From NCBI GenBank assembly GCA_034437455.1, contig DAOTUB010000346.1:1-22895 (forward strand): a DNA stretch of 22,895 bases, read 5' to 3'. The notes beneath the pieces are model-generated. The model was not told the origin of the DNA, did no database searches, and worked only from the letters and a program-made list of their open reading frames with translations. Numbering within the stretch: position 1 is the first letter of the stretch; each line of letters opens with the position of its first letter. The stretch is from DAOTUB01 sp034437455. GTDB lineage: Bacteria; Chloroflexota; Anaerolineae; B4-G1. Below, one piece after another: positions 5,783 through 12,631 of this stretch. Position numbers and translations under genes: made by a program.

Positions 5783-6697
5783 ATGATCGTTACAGTAGCA
5801 AGTGGAAAGGGAGGCACCGGCAAGACTACCGTCGCCGTCAGTCTGGTGTTGAGTTTAGCAACCGAGGAGGGCGCTGGCAACCCTGTCCATCCGCTGCTCC
5901 TGGACTGCGACGTGGAGGAGCCGAACTCGGCTCTTTTTCTCAAACAGTTGGCGCGGCCGTCTGCCGCGTGGGAGCGCCGCGAGGTGGGCCAGATGATCCC
6001 GGAGGTGGATTTCGACAAGTGCACCTACTGTGGACGCTGCGCCGAGGTTTGCCAGTACAACGCTGTCGCCGTCGTGGGAGAAAGGGTGCTCATCTTTCCC
6101 GAACTGTGCCACGGCTGTGGAAGTTGTACGCTCAACTGCCCGGAACAGGCGATTTACGAAGTGCTGGATGTGACGGGCACGATTGACCGGGTCGATTATG
6201 GCTCCATCGAGTTCGCCCAGGGGACGATGAACGTGGGCGAGCCGATGGCCGTGCCCATCATCCGCCAGTTGAAGCAGTGGGTCATCCCACCTGATCACAA
6301 CAACCGTCCCGTCATCCTGGACGCGCCGCCGGGCACGGCTTGTCCCGTCGTCGAGAGCATGAGCGACGCGGATGTTGTGCTGATGGTCACCGAGCCGACT
6401 CCCTTTGGTCTGCACGACCTGCGGATGGCGGTGCAGGTGGCCCGCGACGAGCTGGGGTTGCCCGTCGGCGTGGTGGTCAACCGAGAAGGAGTGGGAGACA
6501 AGGGGGTGGACGAGTACTGCGCCGCCGAGGAGATCCCGATCCTGATGCGCATCCCGCTCGACCGGCGCATCGCCGAGGCGTACTCGGAGGGGATACCGCT
6601 GGTCGAGACACTGCCCGAATATCGCGAGCAATTTCAGAATCTATACGCAGCCATCAAGCAGTTGTTGGCGGGCGAAAAAGGAGCAAGCGCGTCATGA
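5783..6697 (+). CDS. MinD-type ATPase with inserted 2x[4Fe-4S] ferredoxin domain (first of pair)
   Basis: A 304-residue P-loop ATPase of the COG1149 type. Deviant Walker A SGKGGTGKTT is at residues 7-16, LLLDCDVEEPNS (38-49) is the MinD-type switch region, and VILDAPPGTACPV is Walker B with the extra Cys typical of this family. The ferredoxin insertion carries C80, C83, C86, C90 and C109, C112, C115, C119. TEPTPFGLHDL and the VVNREG G4-like loop follow. The frame is open from 5651, but ATG 5783 with GGGAGTGAGG upstream gives the canonical N-terminus. It overlaps the second ATPase by ATGA, so they are probably made in equal amounts and act as a heterodimer. Proteins of this pair type neighbour the orange protein in Desulfovibrio and are thought to assemble metal-sulfur cofactors. 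Confidence 0.92.
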   Translation: MIVTVASGKGGTGKTTVAVSLVLSLATEEGAGNPVHPLLLDCDVEEPNSALFLKQLARPSAAWERREVGQMIPEVDFDKCTYCGRCAEVCQYNAVAVVGERVLIFPELCHGCGSCTLNCPEQAIYEVLDVTGTIDRVDYGSIEFAQGTMNVGEPMAVPIIRQLKQWVIPPDHNNRPVILDAPPGTACPVVESMSDADVVLMVTEPTPFGLHDLRMAVQVARDELGLPVGVVVNREGVGDKGVDEYCAAEEIPILMRIPLDRRIAEAYSEGIPLVETLPEYREQFQNLYAAIKQLLAGEKGASAS

Positions 6698-7596
6698 AAC
6701 AATTCGTCATTCTCAGCGGCAAGGGAGGCACCGGCAAGACGACCGTCGCGGCGGCGCTGGCCCATCTGGCTTCCCAGGAGCTGTACGCGGTCCTGGCCGA
6801 CGCCGACGTGGACGCGGCCAACCTGGAACTGGTGCTCGACCCGGCCAAGCAGGAGGAGCACGATTTCAGGAGCGGCCAGGTGGCCGTGATCGATCCAGAA
6901 GCGTGTATCGCCTGCGGTATCTGCGCCGACGTCTGCCGCTTCGACGCGGTGGTTCCCGGCGACGAGGCGTATCAGGTGGAGCCTCTCGCCTGCGAAGGGT
7001 GCGCTTCCTGCTTCTACCAGTGCCCCGAGGAGGCGATCCAGATGGAGGAGCAACACGCCGGGATGTGGTTCCGTTCCGACAGCCGCTTTGGCCCGCTCTT
7101 TCACGCCCATCTCTTTGCCGGGCAGGAAAACTCGGGCAAGCTGGTCACGTTGGTCAAGCAACAGGGCCGCCTGCGGGCGCTGGACACCGAGGCAAAGCTG
7201 CTGCTGGTGGACGGTCCGCCGGGCATCGGCTGCCCCGTCATCTCGGCCAGCGCGGGCGCGGATATGGCGCTCCACGTGGTCGAGCCGACCGTCTCTGGCG
7301 TGCACGATCTGGAGCGCATCATGGGCACCACCGATCACTTTGGTGTGCCTTCGCTGGTGGCGATCAACAAGGCGGACCTGAACCTGACCCGCTCCGAGGA
7401 GATCGCCGCCTTTTGCGCCGAGCGGGGCGTGCAGGTCGTGGGACGGATCCCTTACGACAATGTCGTGACCGAGGCGATGGTGCAGGGCCAGCCGGTGACG
7501 GCCTACACGGATGGCCCGGTGACAGAGGCGCTGCGAGACGTATGGTCGCAGATCAAGGAGCAGCTTTTCGTGGAGGAGAAAGGGGGAGAGTCATGA
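6694..7596 (+). CDS. MinD-type ATPase with inserted 2x[4Fe-4S] ferredoxin domain (second of pair)
   Basis: A 300-residue paralogue of the preceding gene: Walker A SGKGGTGKTT at residues 8-17, ADADVDAANL switch region (35-44), ferredoxin Cys C71, C74, C77, C81 and C100, C103, C106, C110, Walker B LLLVDGPPGIGCPV, then VEPTVSGVHDLERI and NKADLN. The two ferredoxin inserts are in the same place in both proteins, so the pair arose by duplication. Expected role: ATP-dependent Fe-S or mixed-metal cluster assembly or ATP-gated electron transfer in the cytoplasm; not proven. The ATG at 6694 overlaps the previous TGA, and its own TGA overlaps the DUF59 start in the same manner. Confidence 0.92.
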   Translation: MKQFVILSGKGGTGKTTVAAALAHLASQELYAVLADADVDAANLELVLDPAKQEEHDFRSGQVAVIDPEACIACGICADVCRFDAVVPGDEAYQVEPLACEGCASCFYQCPEEAIQMEEQHAGMWFRSDSRFGPLFHAHLFAGQENSGKLVTLVKQQGRLRALDTEAKLLLVDGPPGIGCPVISASAGADMALHVVEPTVSGVHDLERIMGTTDHFGVPSLVAINKADLNLTRSEEIAAFCAERGVQVVGRIPYDNVVTEAMVQGQPVTAYTDGPVTEALRDVWSQIKEQLFVEEKGGES

Positions 7597-7907
7597 CCGA
7601 TCGAGACGCGACGCGCGAGGCTGTGCTCGCTCGCCTCTCCACCGTCGTCGATCCCGGGACGGGCGTGGACGTGGTACGGATGCGGTTGATCGAGGGGTTG
7701 ACGGTGGACGAAAAAGGTGTGGCGCGCTACACGTTCCGTCCTTCCTCCCCGCTGTGCCCCATGGCGGTGTCGCTGGCCCTTTCCATCCGCCAGGCGGTGG
7801 CCGAGGTGGAGGGGGTGATCGGGCAGGAGATGGAGGTGGCGGGCTATGTGGGGGCGGCGGATCTGAACGCGATGTTGCGAGAGATGGCGACCAGCGCCGG
7901 CGGGTAG
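7593..7907 (+). CDS. MIP18/DUF59-family Fe-S assembly protein
   Basis: A 104-residue protein of the MIP18 (DUF59) family, with VLARLSTVVDPGTGVDVVRM at residues 11-30 and the conserved SSPLCPMA motif carrying C55. Family members act in Fe-S cluster assembly or delivery (SufT, MIP18) or are fused to Mrp/ApbC ATPases, so its position directly after two MinD-type ATPases fits a carrier or targeting factor for the cluster they make. Normal length for the family. Start overlaps the preceding stop (ATGA). It is the last gene of this block; a 140-base gap follows. Confidence 0.88.
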   Translation: MTDRDATREAVLARLSTVVDPGTGVDVVRMRLIEGLTVDEKGVARYTFRPSSPLCPMAVSLALSIRQAVAEVEGVIGQEMEVAGYVGAADLNAMLREMATSAGG

Positions 7908-8047
7908 GAAAAACCGACGCGATTGCCCCAAGTGGAGCTGGTAGATGCAAATGTTACACAAAACGTTGGCGTCTTTAGCGTTCAGGTGACGCACAGGTCC
8001 GGGAAATCTGGTTGAGGCCGCGCCGCTCGGGAAGGAGGCGAGCTGAA

Positions 8048-8326
8048 ATGAACAGACGGGACTATCGAGAGGCAGCGCATTGGTTTTTCGTCCTCTCCCA
8101 TCCCGTCCGTCTGCAGATCCTGAACGAGCTATTGGAAGAGGACAAGTGTGTCTGTGATTTGCAGACCGCGCTGCACAGGCCACAGTGCTACGTCTCCCAG
8201 CAACTGCGCGTGCTGCGGACATGCGGGATGATCGAGTGTCATAGAAGAGGCTCGTTCCACTTCTACCGCCTGGCAGACCCGACGGTCAGGCAGGTGCTGC
8301 GGTGGGTGCGGGAGCGGCAGGATTGA
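8048..8326 (+). CDS. ArsR/SmtB-family metal-sensing repressor
   Basis: A 92-residue winged-helix regulator. HPVRLQILNELLEEDKCVCDLQTAL (18-42) contains the ArsR-type C34VC36DL metal motif at the start of the alpha-3 helix, and CYVSQQLRVLRTCGMIE (47-63) is the recognition helix region. Further cysteines C47, C59 and C64 could complete a thiolate site, for As(III), Cd/Pb or another soft metal; which one cannot be told. ATG 8048 has GGAGG 9 bases upstream. The 140-base region before it (7908-8047) probably holds its promoter and operator; I see no clear consensus. The 8-Cys protein and the flavoenzyme downstream are the likely regulated genes. Confidence 0.88.
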   Translation: MNRRDYREAAHWFFVLSHPVRLQILNELLEEDKCVCDLQTALHRPQCYVSQQLRVLRTCGMIECHRRGSFHFYRLADPTVRQVLRWVRERQD

Positions 8327-8339
8327 GAGGCTGGCGACA

Positions 8340-8588
8340 TTGAGCGAGGCGGCCCGGTCACTTTTTGAGGATAGATTCCAACGCCCGTTTGCGTCGGATG
8401 GCCGGTCCGTAGCGGCGATTGGCTGCTCTGGGACGGCGCAGTCAGCCCTTTACGCGCTCTCTCACTCCTGTGTGGACTGCGATCTACGCGACACGTGCGA
8501 CATTGCCGAGAGCAACGATGGTTGTTGGGGATGGCGTCCTTCCTGCGCCGACTGTCTGTGGGCGCAGGACATCATCCGCTGTCCGTGA
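8340..8588 (+). CDS. Eight-cysteine small protein, unknown
   Basis: TTG at 8340 opens an 82-codon frame 13 bases after the ArsR stop. Eight cysteines (C29, C44, C47, C53, C62, C69, C72, C81) are concentrated in the C-terminal half with SCVDCDLRDTC and SCADCLW, a density unlikely by chance. The pattern could hold one or two metal or Fe-S clusters. No family was recognised. The start is uncertain: TTG is used because AGAGG lies about 9 bases upstream; no ATG occurs in this frame before the Cys region. Placed directly between a thiol-metal sensor and an Fe-S flavoenzyme, it could be a metal buffer or cluster carrier. Confidence 0.5.
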   Translation: MSEAARSLFEDRFQRPFASDGRSVAAIGCSGTAQSALYALSHSCVDCDLRDTCDIAESNDGCWGWRPSCADCLWAQDIIRCP

Positions 8589-8683
8589 CTATCCGTCGGG
8601 CGGTGCGGTGAGCAGTATCGCGCGGGGCAGTTTTGGAGGGGGCGATATGAGCAACAAGGACAAAGTCACAGGAAGGAGAGGGA

Positions 8684-10609
8684 ATGTTCCCATTTCTATT
8701 TGAACCCGGTTCAATCGGGGCGATGACGTTGAAGAATCGGCTTATTATGGCGCCTATCTCCACCAACCTGGCGGAGGAGGATGGTACCGTGAGCGAGGAA
8801 CTGCTCTTCCACTACGCAGAACGGGCCAAGGGCGGGGTAGGGATGATCACGGTGGAGAACGTGTGCATCGCCTACCCATTGGCCCGCCATGGCGCGGCCC
8901 AGCCACGCATCGACGATGATACGTTCATCCCTGGCCTGAGCCGTCTGACGGACGCCATCCATCGGGGCGGCGCAAAGGCTGCCGTGGAGCTTACCCATCC
9001 GGGGATGAACGCCGGTCTGCGCTACACCGAAGGGGAGACCCCGGTTGCCCCTTCGGCTGTGCCCCGATCCAAAGATGGCCTCGTGTCCAGAGCCCTTTCC
9101 CACGAGCAAGTCGTGGAGGTGGTTGATGAGTACGTGGAAGCGGCGCGGCGGGCCCAAGAAGCCGGGTTCGACGCGGTCGAGCTCCAAGCCTGCCACGGCT
9201 TGCTCATCAATCAGTTCCTTTCTCCACTGACCAACCAGCGACAGGACGAATACGGGGGCGATCGTGAGAACAGGATCCGCTTTCTGGTAGAGATCGTGGA
9301 GGGCGTCAAGCGCCGCGTGGGCGTTGATTTCCCTGTCATGGTGCGCCTGGTCGCCGAGGATGTAACAGAAGGTGGGGTGACGCCGGAGGAGGGGCGCTGG
9401 TTCGCCCGTCGCCTGGAGGAAGCAGGGGCGGATGCCATCCACCCTGATTTCGGTCTGGGGGGCAAAGAGAAGCGGCTGGAGCCGATGCCCTATCCCCAGG
9501 CGTGGCGGGTCTACCTGGCCGAGAGGATCAAACAGGTGGTCTCCCTGCCGGTGATCGCCGTGGGGGTGATCCGTGAGCCAGGGGTGGCCGAGAAAATTTT
9601 GGAGGCAGGGAAGGCGGATTTCGTCGCCCTGGGACGGGCGCTCAACGCCGATCCCGAGTGGCCCAACAAGGCCCAGGCCGGGGAGGTCGCCTCCATCCGG
9701 CGATGTATCGGTTGCAACGAGTGCGTGATCGCTCGCCACGTGGCCGACGCCCCTCTGCGCTGCTCGCTCAACGCCACGGTCGGCCTGTCGGCTGAAGAGC
9801 GCCGGCTCGAACCGGCGAAGGCGCCCAAGCGGGTGCTCGTGGTGGGCGGCGGTCCGGCGGGGATGGAGGCCGCGCGGGTGGCGGCGCTGCGTGGACATCG
9901 GGTGATGCTCTACGAACAGTCACCCTGTCTGGGCGGAATGCTGAATGTCGCTGCTATTCCGCCGGGAAAGGAGAAGCTGACCTGGATCACAGAGTATTTC
10001 GCCCACGAGCTGGCCCGCCTGGGGGTAAAAGTCCACCTGGGGGAGATGCTGGAGGCGGAGAGCGTGCGGACATTGAAACCGGACGTGGTGATCATCGCCG
10101 CCGGTTCCCGACCCGCCTTCCCGGACATCCCCGGCGTGGATGGGCCGAACGTGCTCGTGGCCCAGGATCTCCTGGCCCGCCAGATGCGTTTCGCGGGGCA
10201 ACGAGTCGTCGTCATCGGCGGTGGAATGCTAGGGCTGGAGACAGCGGAATACCTGGCTGCGCAGGGGAACACCGTAACCGTGCTCAAGCGATACGAGACC
10301 ATCGGGCGCAGCATCGAGCCGCTGTACCGTGATTATCTGTTGCGTGAGTTAGGGGAACATGGTGTGGAGATCGTGACCGGCGTCGAGGTGCAGGCCATTC
10401 AGGCGGACGGGGTGCTGGCGCGCGATCAGACCGGAGCAGGGCATGTCATCCTTGCCGACCGGGTGGCGTTAGCCCGAGGGGCAAGGCCGTCAAACGATCT
10501 GGCGCAAGCGATTCAGGATCTAGCCCCTATTGCCATCGGCGATGCTTCCGAGCCACGCAAAATCATCGACGCCATCAGGGAAGGGTTCTTGGCTGCCCAA
10601 GCCATTTGA
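8684..10609 (+). CDS. Old-yellow-enzyme/TMADH-type Fe-S flavoprotein oxidoreductase
   Basis: A 641-residue protein. Residues 1-330 are an FMN-binding TIM barrel (LKNRLIMAPISTN, 17-30; CHGLLINQFLSP with H171; ALGRALNADPEW). C341, C344, C347 and C360 form the [4Fe-4S] site; the spacing Cx2Cx2Cx12C followed by SLNATVG matches trimethylamine dehydrogenase rather than the Cx2Cx3Cx11C of 2,4-dienoyl-CoA reductase. Residues 383-641 hold the nucleotide-binding domains with RVLVVGGGPAGMEAA and VVVIGGGMLGLE. Substrate may be a dienoyl/enoyl-CoA, amine or other enone; not determinable. The length is slightly below typical (about 670-730), the C-terminus being compact. GAAGGAGAGG precedes the ATG. Confidence 0.9.
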   Translation: MFPFLFEPGSIGAMTLKNRLIMAPISTNLAEEDGTVSEELLFHYAERAKGGVGMITVENVCIAYPLARHGAAQPRIDDDTFIPGLSRLTDAIHRGGAKAAVELTHPGMNAGLRYTEGETPVAPSAVPRSKDGLVSRALSHEQVVEVVDEYVEAARRAQEAGFDAVELQACHGLLINQFLSPLTNQRQDEYGGDRENRIRFLVEIVEGVKRRVGVDFPVMVRLVAEDVTEGGVTPEEGRWFARRLEEAGADAIHPDFGLGGKEKRLEPMPYPQAWRVYLAERIKQVVSLPVIAVGVIREPGVAEKILEAGKADFVALGRALNADPEWPNKAQAGEVASIRRCIGCNECVIARHVADAPLRCSLNATVGLSAEERRLEPAKAPKRVLVVGGGPAGMEAARVAALRGHRVMLYEQSPCLGGMLNVAAIPPGKEKLTWITEYFAHELARLGVKVHLGEMLEAESVRTLKPDVVIIAAGSRPAFPDIPGVDGPNVLVAQDLLARQMRFAGQRVVVIGGGMLGLETAEYLAAQGNTVTVLKRYETIGRSIEPLYRDYLLRELGEHGVEIVTGVEVQAIQADGVLARDQTGAGHVILADRVALARGARPSNDLAQAIQDLAPIAIGDASEPRKIIDAIREGFLAAQAI

Positions 10610-10633
10610 TCCATTGACCAAAGGCCTTATAAT
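10606..10633 (+). promoter_or_regulatory. Sigma-70-type promoter upstream of Cys-rich ORF and TauE gene
   Basis: TTGATC (10606-10611), a 16-base spacer and a perfect TATAAT (10628-10633). It begins at the very end of the flavoenzyme gene and would give a leader of about 200 bases before the exporter ATG. Confidence 0.5.
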
Positions 10634-10683
10634 CTCTATTGGATAGATGCGCTTACGGTGAGAGCAAAGGAAGAAGAGAAACG

Positions 10684-10806
10684 ATGATCAGGATGTGTCC
10701 CAGGCGGAGATGCTGCCTGCACAGTTGCCCGTGCCAGAGCGGACGCGGCAAAGGTCTCAAACGTTCACCGCCCGATGGAGTGAGCGCGGAAACTATTGGT
10801 TTCTGA
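10684..10806 (+). CDS. Possible Cys-rich 40-residue leader ORF
   Basis: ATG at 10684 to TGA at 10804-10806 encodes 40 residues, with C5, C10, C11, C15 and C17 in the first half (MCPRRRCCLHSCPC). An AAAGGAAG lies about 10 bases before the ATG, and a good promoter lies 51 bases upstream. It ends 39 bases before the sulfite/sulfur exporter gene. Short Cys-rich leader ORFs that sense cysteine supply are known upstream of sulfur genes in actinobacteria, so this could be a regulatory leader. It could equally be a chance frame; no conservation can be tested here. Confidence 0.25.
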   Translation: MIRMCPRRRCCLHSCPCQSGRGKGLKRSPPDGVSAETIGF

Positions 10807-10845
10807 TGTGAATAACAGCGTTTCACTCATAGGAGGTGAACAATT

Positions 10846-11676
10846 ATGAACGCGATGTTTGTGATCTGGTTACTGGTGGCCGGCGCGGGCGTCGGCTTCG
10901 TCAACGGTATGTTCGGTGTGGGCGGCTGTTTCCTGATGGTGCCCACCATGTTCTATCTGTTCAAGGGATTAGGCGTACCGGTGGACACAGCCATGAAAAT
11001 CTCGCTGTGCACCAATATGGCCGTCGTCGTCCCTACTGCGTTGAGCGGCGCGCTGCGCCATGCGCGGATCAAAAAGTTCTCCTGGCTTCACTACTGGAAC
11101 TTTGCCATTCCGGTAGGGATAGGCTCCTTGGTAGGCAGTGCTATCGCCGTCTTTGTGCCGGGCGCGATACTAAAGATTCTCTTCGGTGTGTTGTGTCTCG
11201 TCGGCGCCTGGCGGTTCATGACGGCCCAGCCGCGCCCGGTGGACGAGATGCCGCCGGTAGAAAAGACCAGGTTCTGGTCTACCGGCTTTGGCAGTGGTTT
11301 TGTCGCCCACTTTCTGGGCATCGGCGGTGGATTGGTCTATGTGCCGGGCCTGAACACCATCCTGGGTGTGCCCGTCCACCGGGCGGTGGCCATCTCCCAG
11401 GCGACGATGGTCATCGGTTCCAGCGTGGGGGCCTTGACCTTCTTCATCCTGAGCCTCTTTCGCAATTTGACGGACCTACCGCCGCTGAGCTTGGGCTACT
11501 TCAACCTGGCGGCCTGGCTGGCCCTAGTGGTCGCCAGCATCCCGCTGGCCCAGATAGGCGCGGTTGTGGCCCACAAGTTGAGCGAGAAACGGCTCAAGTT
11601 CCTACTGGCGATCCTGTACATCTACGTGGGCCTCAAGCTGATCGGTGTATTCACCTGGCTGGGGCTGCCCCTCTAA
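10846..11676 (+). CDS. TauE/SafE-family membrane exporter (sulfite/sulfoacetate type)
   Basis: A 276-residue integral membrane protein with about 8 hydrophobic helices in two repeats. The first carries GVGFVNGMFGVGGCFLMVPTM-like sequence (about 15-36), the second GSGFVAHFLGIGGGLVYVP (about 149-167), the duplicated TauE/SafE glycine-rich signature. Family members export sulfite, sulfoacetate or related sulfur anions or take up other anions; the substrate here is unknown. A near-consensus AGGAGGTGA sits 8 bases before ATG 10846. The gene is transcribed alone or with a short upstream Cys-rich ORF, and is followed by a strong hairpin. Confidence 0.9.
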   Translation: MNAMFVIWLLVAGAGVGFVNGMFGVGGCFLMVPTMFYLFKGLGVPVDTAMKISLCTNMAVVVPTALSGALRHARIKKFSWLHYWNFAIPVGIGSLVGSAIAVFVPGAILKILFGVLCLVGAWRFMTAQPRPVDEMPPVEKTRFWSTGFGSGFVAHFLGIGGGLVYVPGLNTILGVPVHRAVAISQATMVIGSSVGALTFFILSLFRNLTDLPPLSLGYFNLAAWLALVVASIPLAQIGAVVAHKLSEKRLKFLLAILYIYVGLKLIGVFTWLGLPL

Positions 11677-11693
11677 GCGCCGGATTGGGAACT

Positions 11694-11727
11694 AGGGTGG
11701 GGACGGGAGTTGAACCGCCCCCACCCT
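11694..11727 (+). terminator. Rho-independent-like terminator hairpin after TauE gene
   Basis: Stem AGGGTGGGGACGG with CCGCCCCCACCCT (13 positions, one mismatch) around an 8-base loop, starting 18 bases after the exporter stop. The 3' side runs into TAAAAGG rather than a T-tract, so on the plus strand it is an imperfect terminator. Confidence 0.55.
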
Positions 11728-11944
11728 AAAAGGATGCGAGACGGCGGGCGTGGACAGGCCGAATGCTTCGGCTTGCGCCTGGGATTGGTTGCGTACTGAA
11801 CCAAGACGCCAGGGCGCAAAGGTTTCTGCGGCCTGGGAAGGCCGACGGTTTCTTTGTGTCGCCAACCAGAGATTGGATGCGTCTTTGCGTTAAAGCGCGG
11901 ATTGTTCCAATCCGATGGTTGCGGCAGGAGGCCGCGCTATGATC
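11728..11944. other. Non-coding stretch without recognised gene
   Basis: No frame here has a credible start, ribosome binding site or recognisable product; the longest (minus strand, 11726-11974) has no family-like features. The segment has phrases such as AGACGCCAGGGCGCAAAGG that look repeat-like, and GATTGG/CCAATC-type short dyads, but I could not define a repeat unit. The next feature is the promoter at 11946. Confidence 0.5.
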
Positions 11945-11945
11945 A

Positions 11946-11974
11946 TTGTCAAAGATGTCATTTAGTAGTACCAT
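11946..11974 (+). promoter_or_regulatory. Sigma-70-type promoter for the ICMT-like gene
   Basis: TTGTCA (11946-11951), 17-base spacer, TACCAT (11969-11974). Transcription would start about 10-15 bases before the GCGGGGGAA ribosome binding site of the next gene. Confidence 0.5.
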
Positions 11975-11994
11975 GATAGGCGGGGGAATGAACT

Positions 11995-12519
11995 ATGTCT
12001 AAATGTCGTATCCGTCTCGTATACTGGCTTTTGCTGGCCGCCATATCCGTGGTCGGGGGAATCGTCGTGGACCTTGCCCTAGAGACGGAACCTTTCCCTA
12101 TCGCCGTGCGTCTCCTGGGGCTCGTCGGTATATTGCTGGCTCATTTCCCCTTGAAGAGAACGGGCAGATTGCTCAAGCTGTGGGGAGAATCAGAGGAGTG
12201 GGGGTGCACGAACCGGCTGATCGTGACCGATCTCTACCGATGTGTGAGGCATCCGCACCACGTTGGAGTGGGTGTTTTCATGCTCTCTCTCGGCCTGCTC
12301 ATCGGCCACCCGTGGTCGTTTCTGCTCGTCGTCGTCCCGCAGTGGCTATGGATCCTGGGATTCCTCTTCCTGGTGGAAGAGAAAGAGCTGTTGGAAAAGT
12401 TTGGAGAGGATTACGAGGCCTATCGTCGGCGAACACCCATGCTCTTTCTCAATCTACGCTGTGCTTTCCAAGTTCTCTCCGCGCCCATGGAGGCGATCAC
12501 ACAAGCGGTAGTCCAATAG
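11995..12519 (+). CDS. Isoprenylcysteine carboxyl methyltransferase-like membrane protein
   Basis: A 174-residue membrane protein with helices at about 8-28, 37-52, 92-104 and 107-127. The C-terminal signature RHPHHVGVGVF (85-95) and EEKELLEKFGEDYEAYRRRTP (128-148) are those of the ICMT/PEMT methyltransferase superfamily, in which the RHP motif and the E-x-Y-x-x-Y-x-x-R/K segment form the SAM site. Bacterial members are mostly uncharacterised and probably methylate lipids or small molecules. The ATG has a GGGGGAA site about 9 bases upstream and its own promoter candidate. The next gene starts 112 bases later. Confidence 0.85.
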   Translation: MSKCRIRLVYWLLLAAISVVGGIVVDLALETEPFPIAVRLLGLVGILLAHFPLKRTGRLLKLWGESEEWGCTNRLIVTDLYRCVRHPHHVGVGVFMLSLGLLIGHPWSFLLVVVPQWLWILGFLFLVEEKELLEKFGEDYEAYRRRTPMLFLNLRCAFQVLSAPMEAITQAVVQ

Positions 12520-12562
12520 ATGGAATCCACGAGCAAGATGACAGAGAGGCTTGGCAGGGTTA

Positions 12563-12595
12563 GGTTTGCAAACCGCGCCCGGGGCCCGGGTGCGG
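12563..12595 (+). promoter_or_regulatory. Two adjoining dyads before the FAD enzyme gene
   Basis: GGTTTGCAAACC (12563-12574) is a perfect 12-bp palindrome. It abuts a 23-bp GC-rich palindrome, CCGCGCCCGGG-G-CCCGGGTGCGG (12573-12595, one mismatch), followed by CTATTTCTAAATT. The first could be a regulator site; the second a terminator of the ICMT-like transcript or an attenuator for the FAD enzyme. Confidence 0.4.
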
Positions 12596-12631
12596 CTATT
12601 TCTAAATTACAATGAAAAAAGGAGCATAAAA

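Noticed and set aside
8647..8703. 18-codon frame starting ATGAGCAACAAG before the flavoenzyme
   Set aside because: It overlaps the start of the real gene, is very short, and lacks recognisable features.
8711..9898. Long minus-strand frame opposite the TMADH-type gene
   Set aside because: Composition is that of an antisense shadow and the plus-strand gene is unmistakable.
11726..11974. 82-codon minus-strand frame in the gap after TauE
   Set aside because: No ribosome binding site, no recognisable product, and it overlaps the hairpin and the ICMT promoter.
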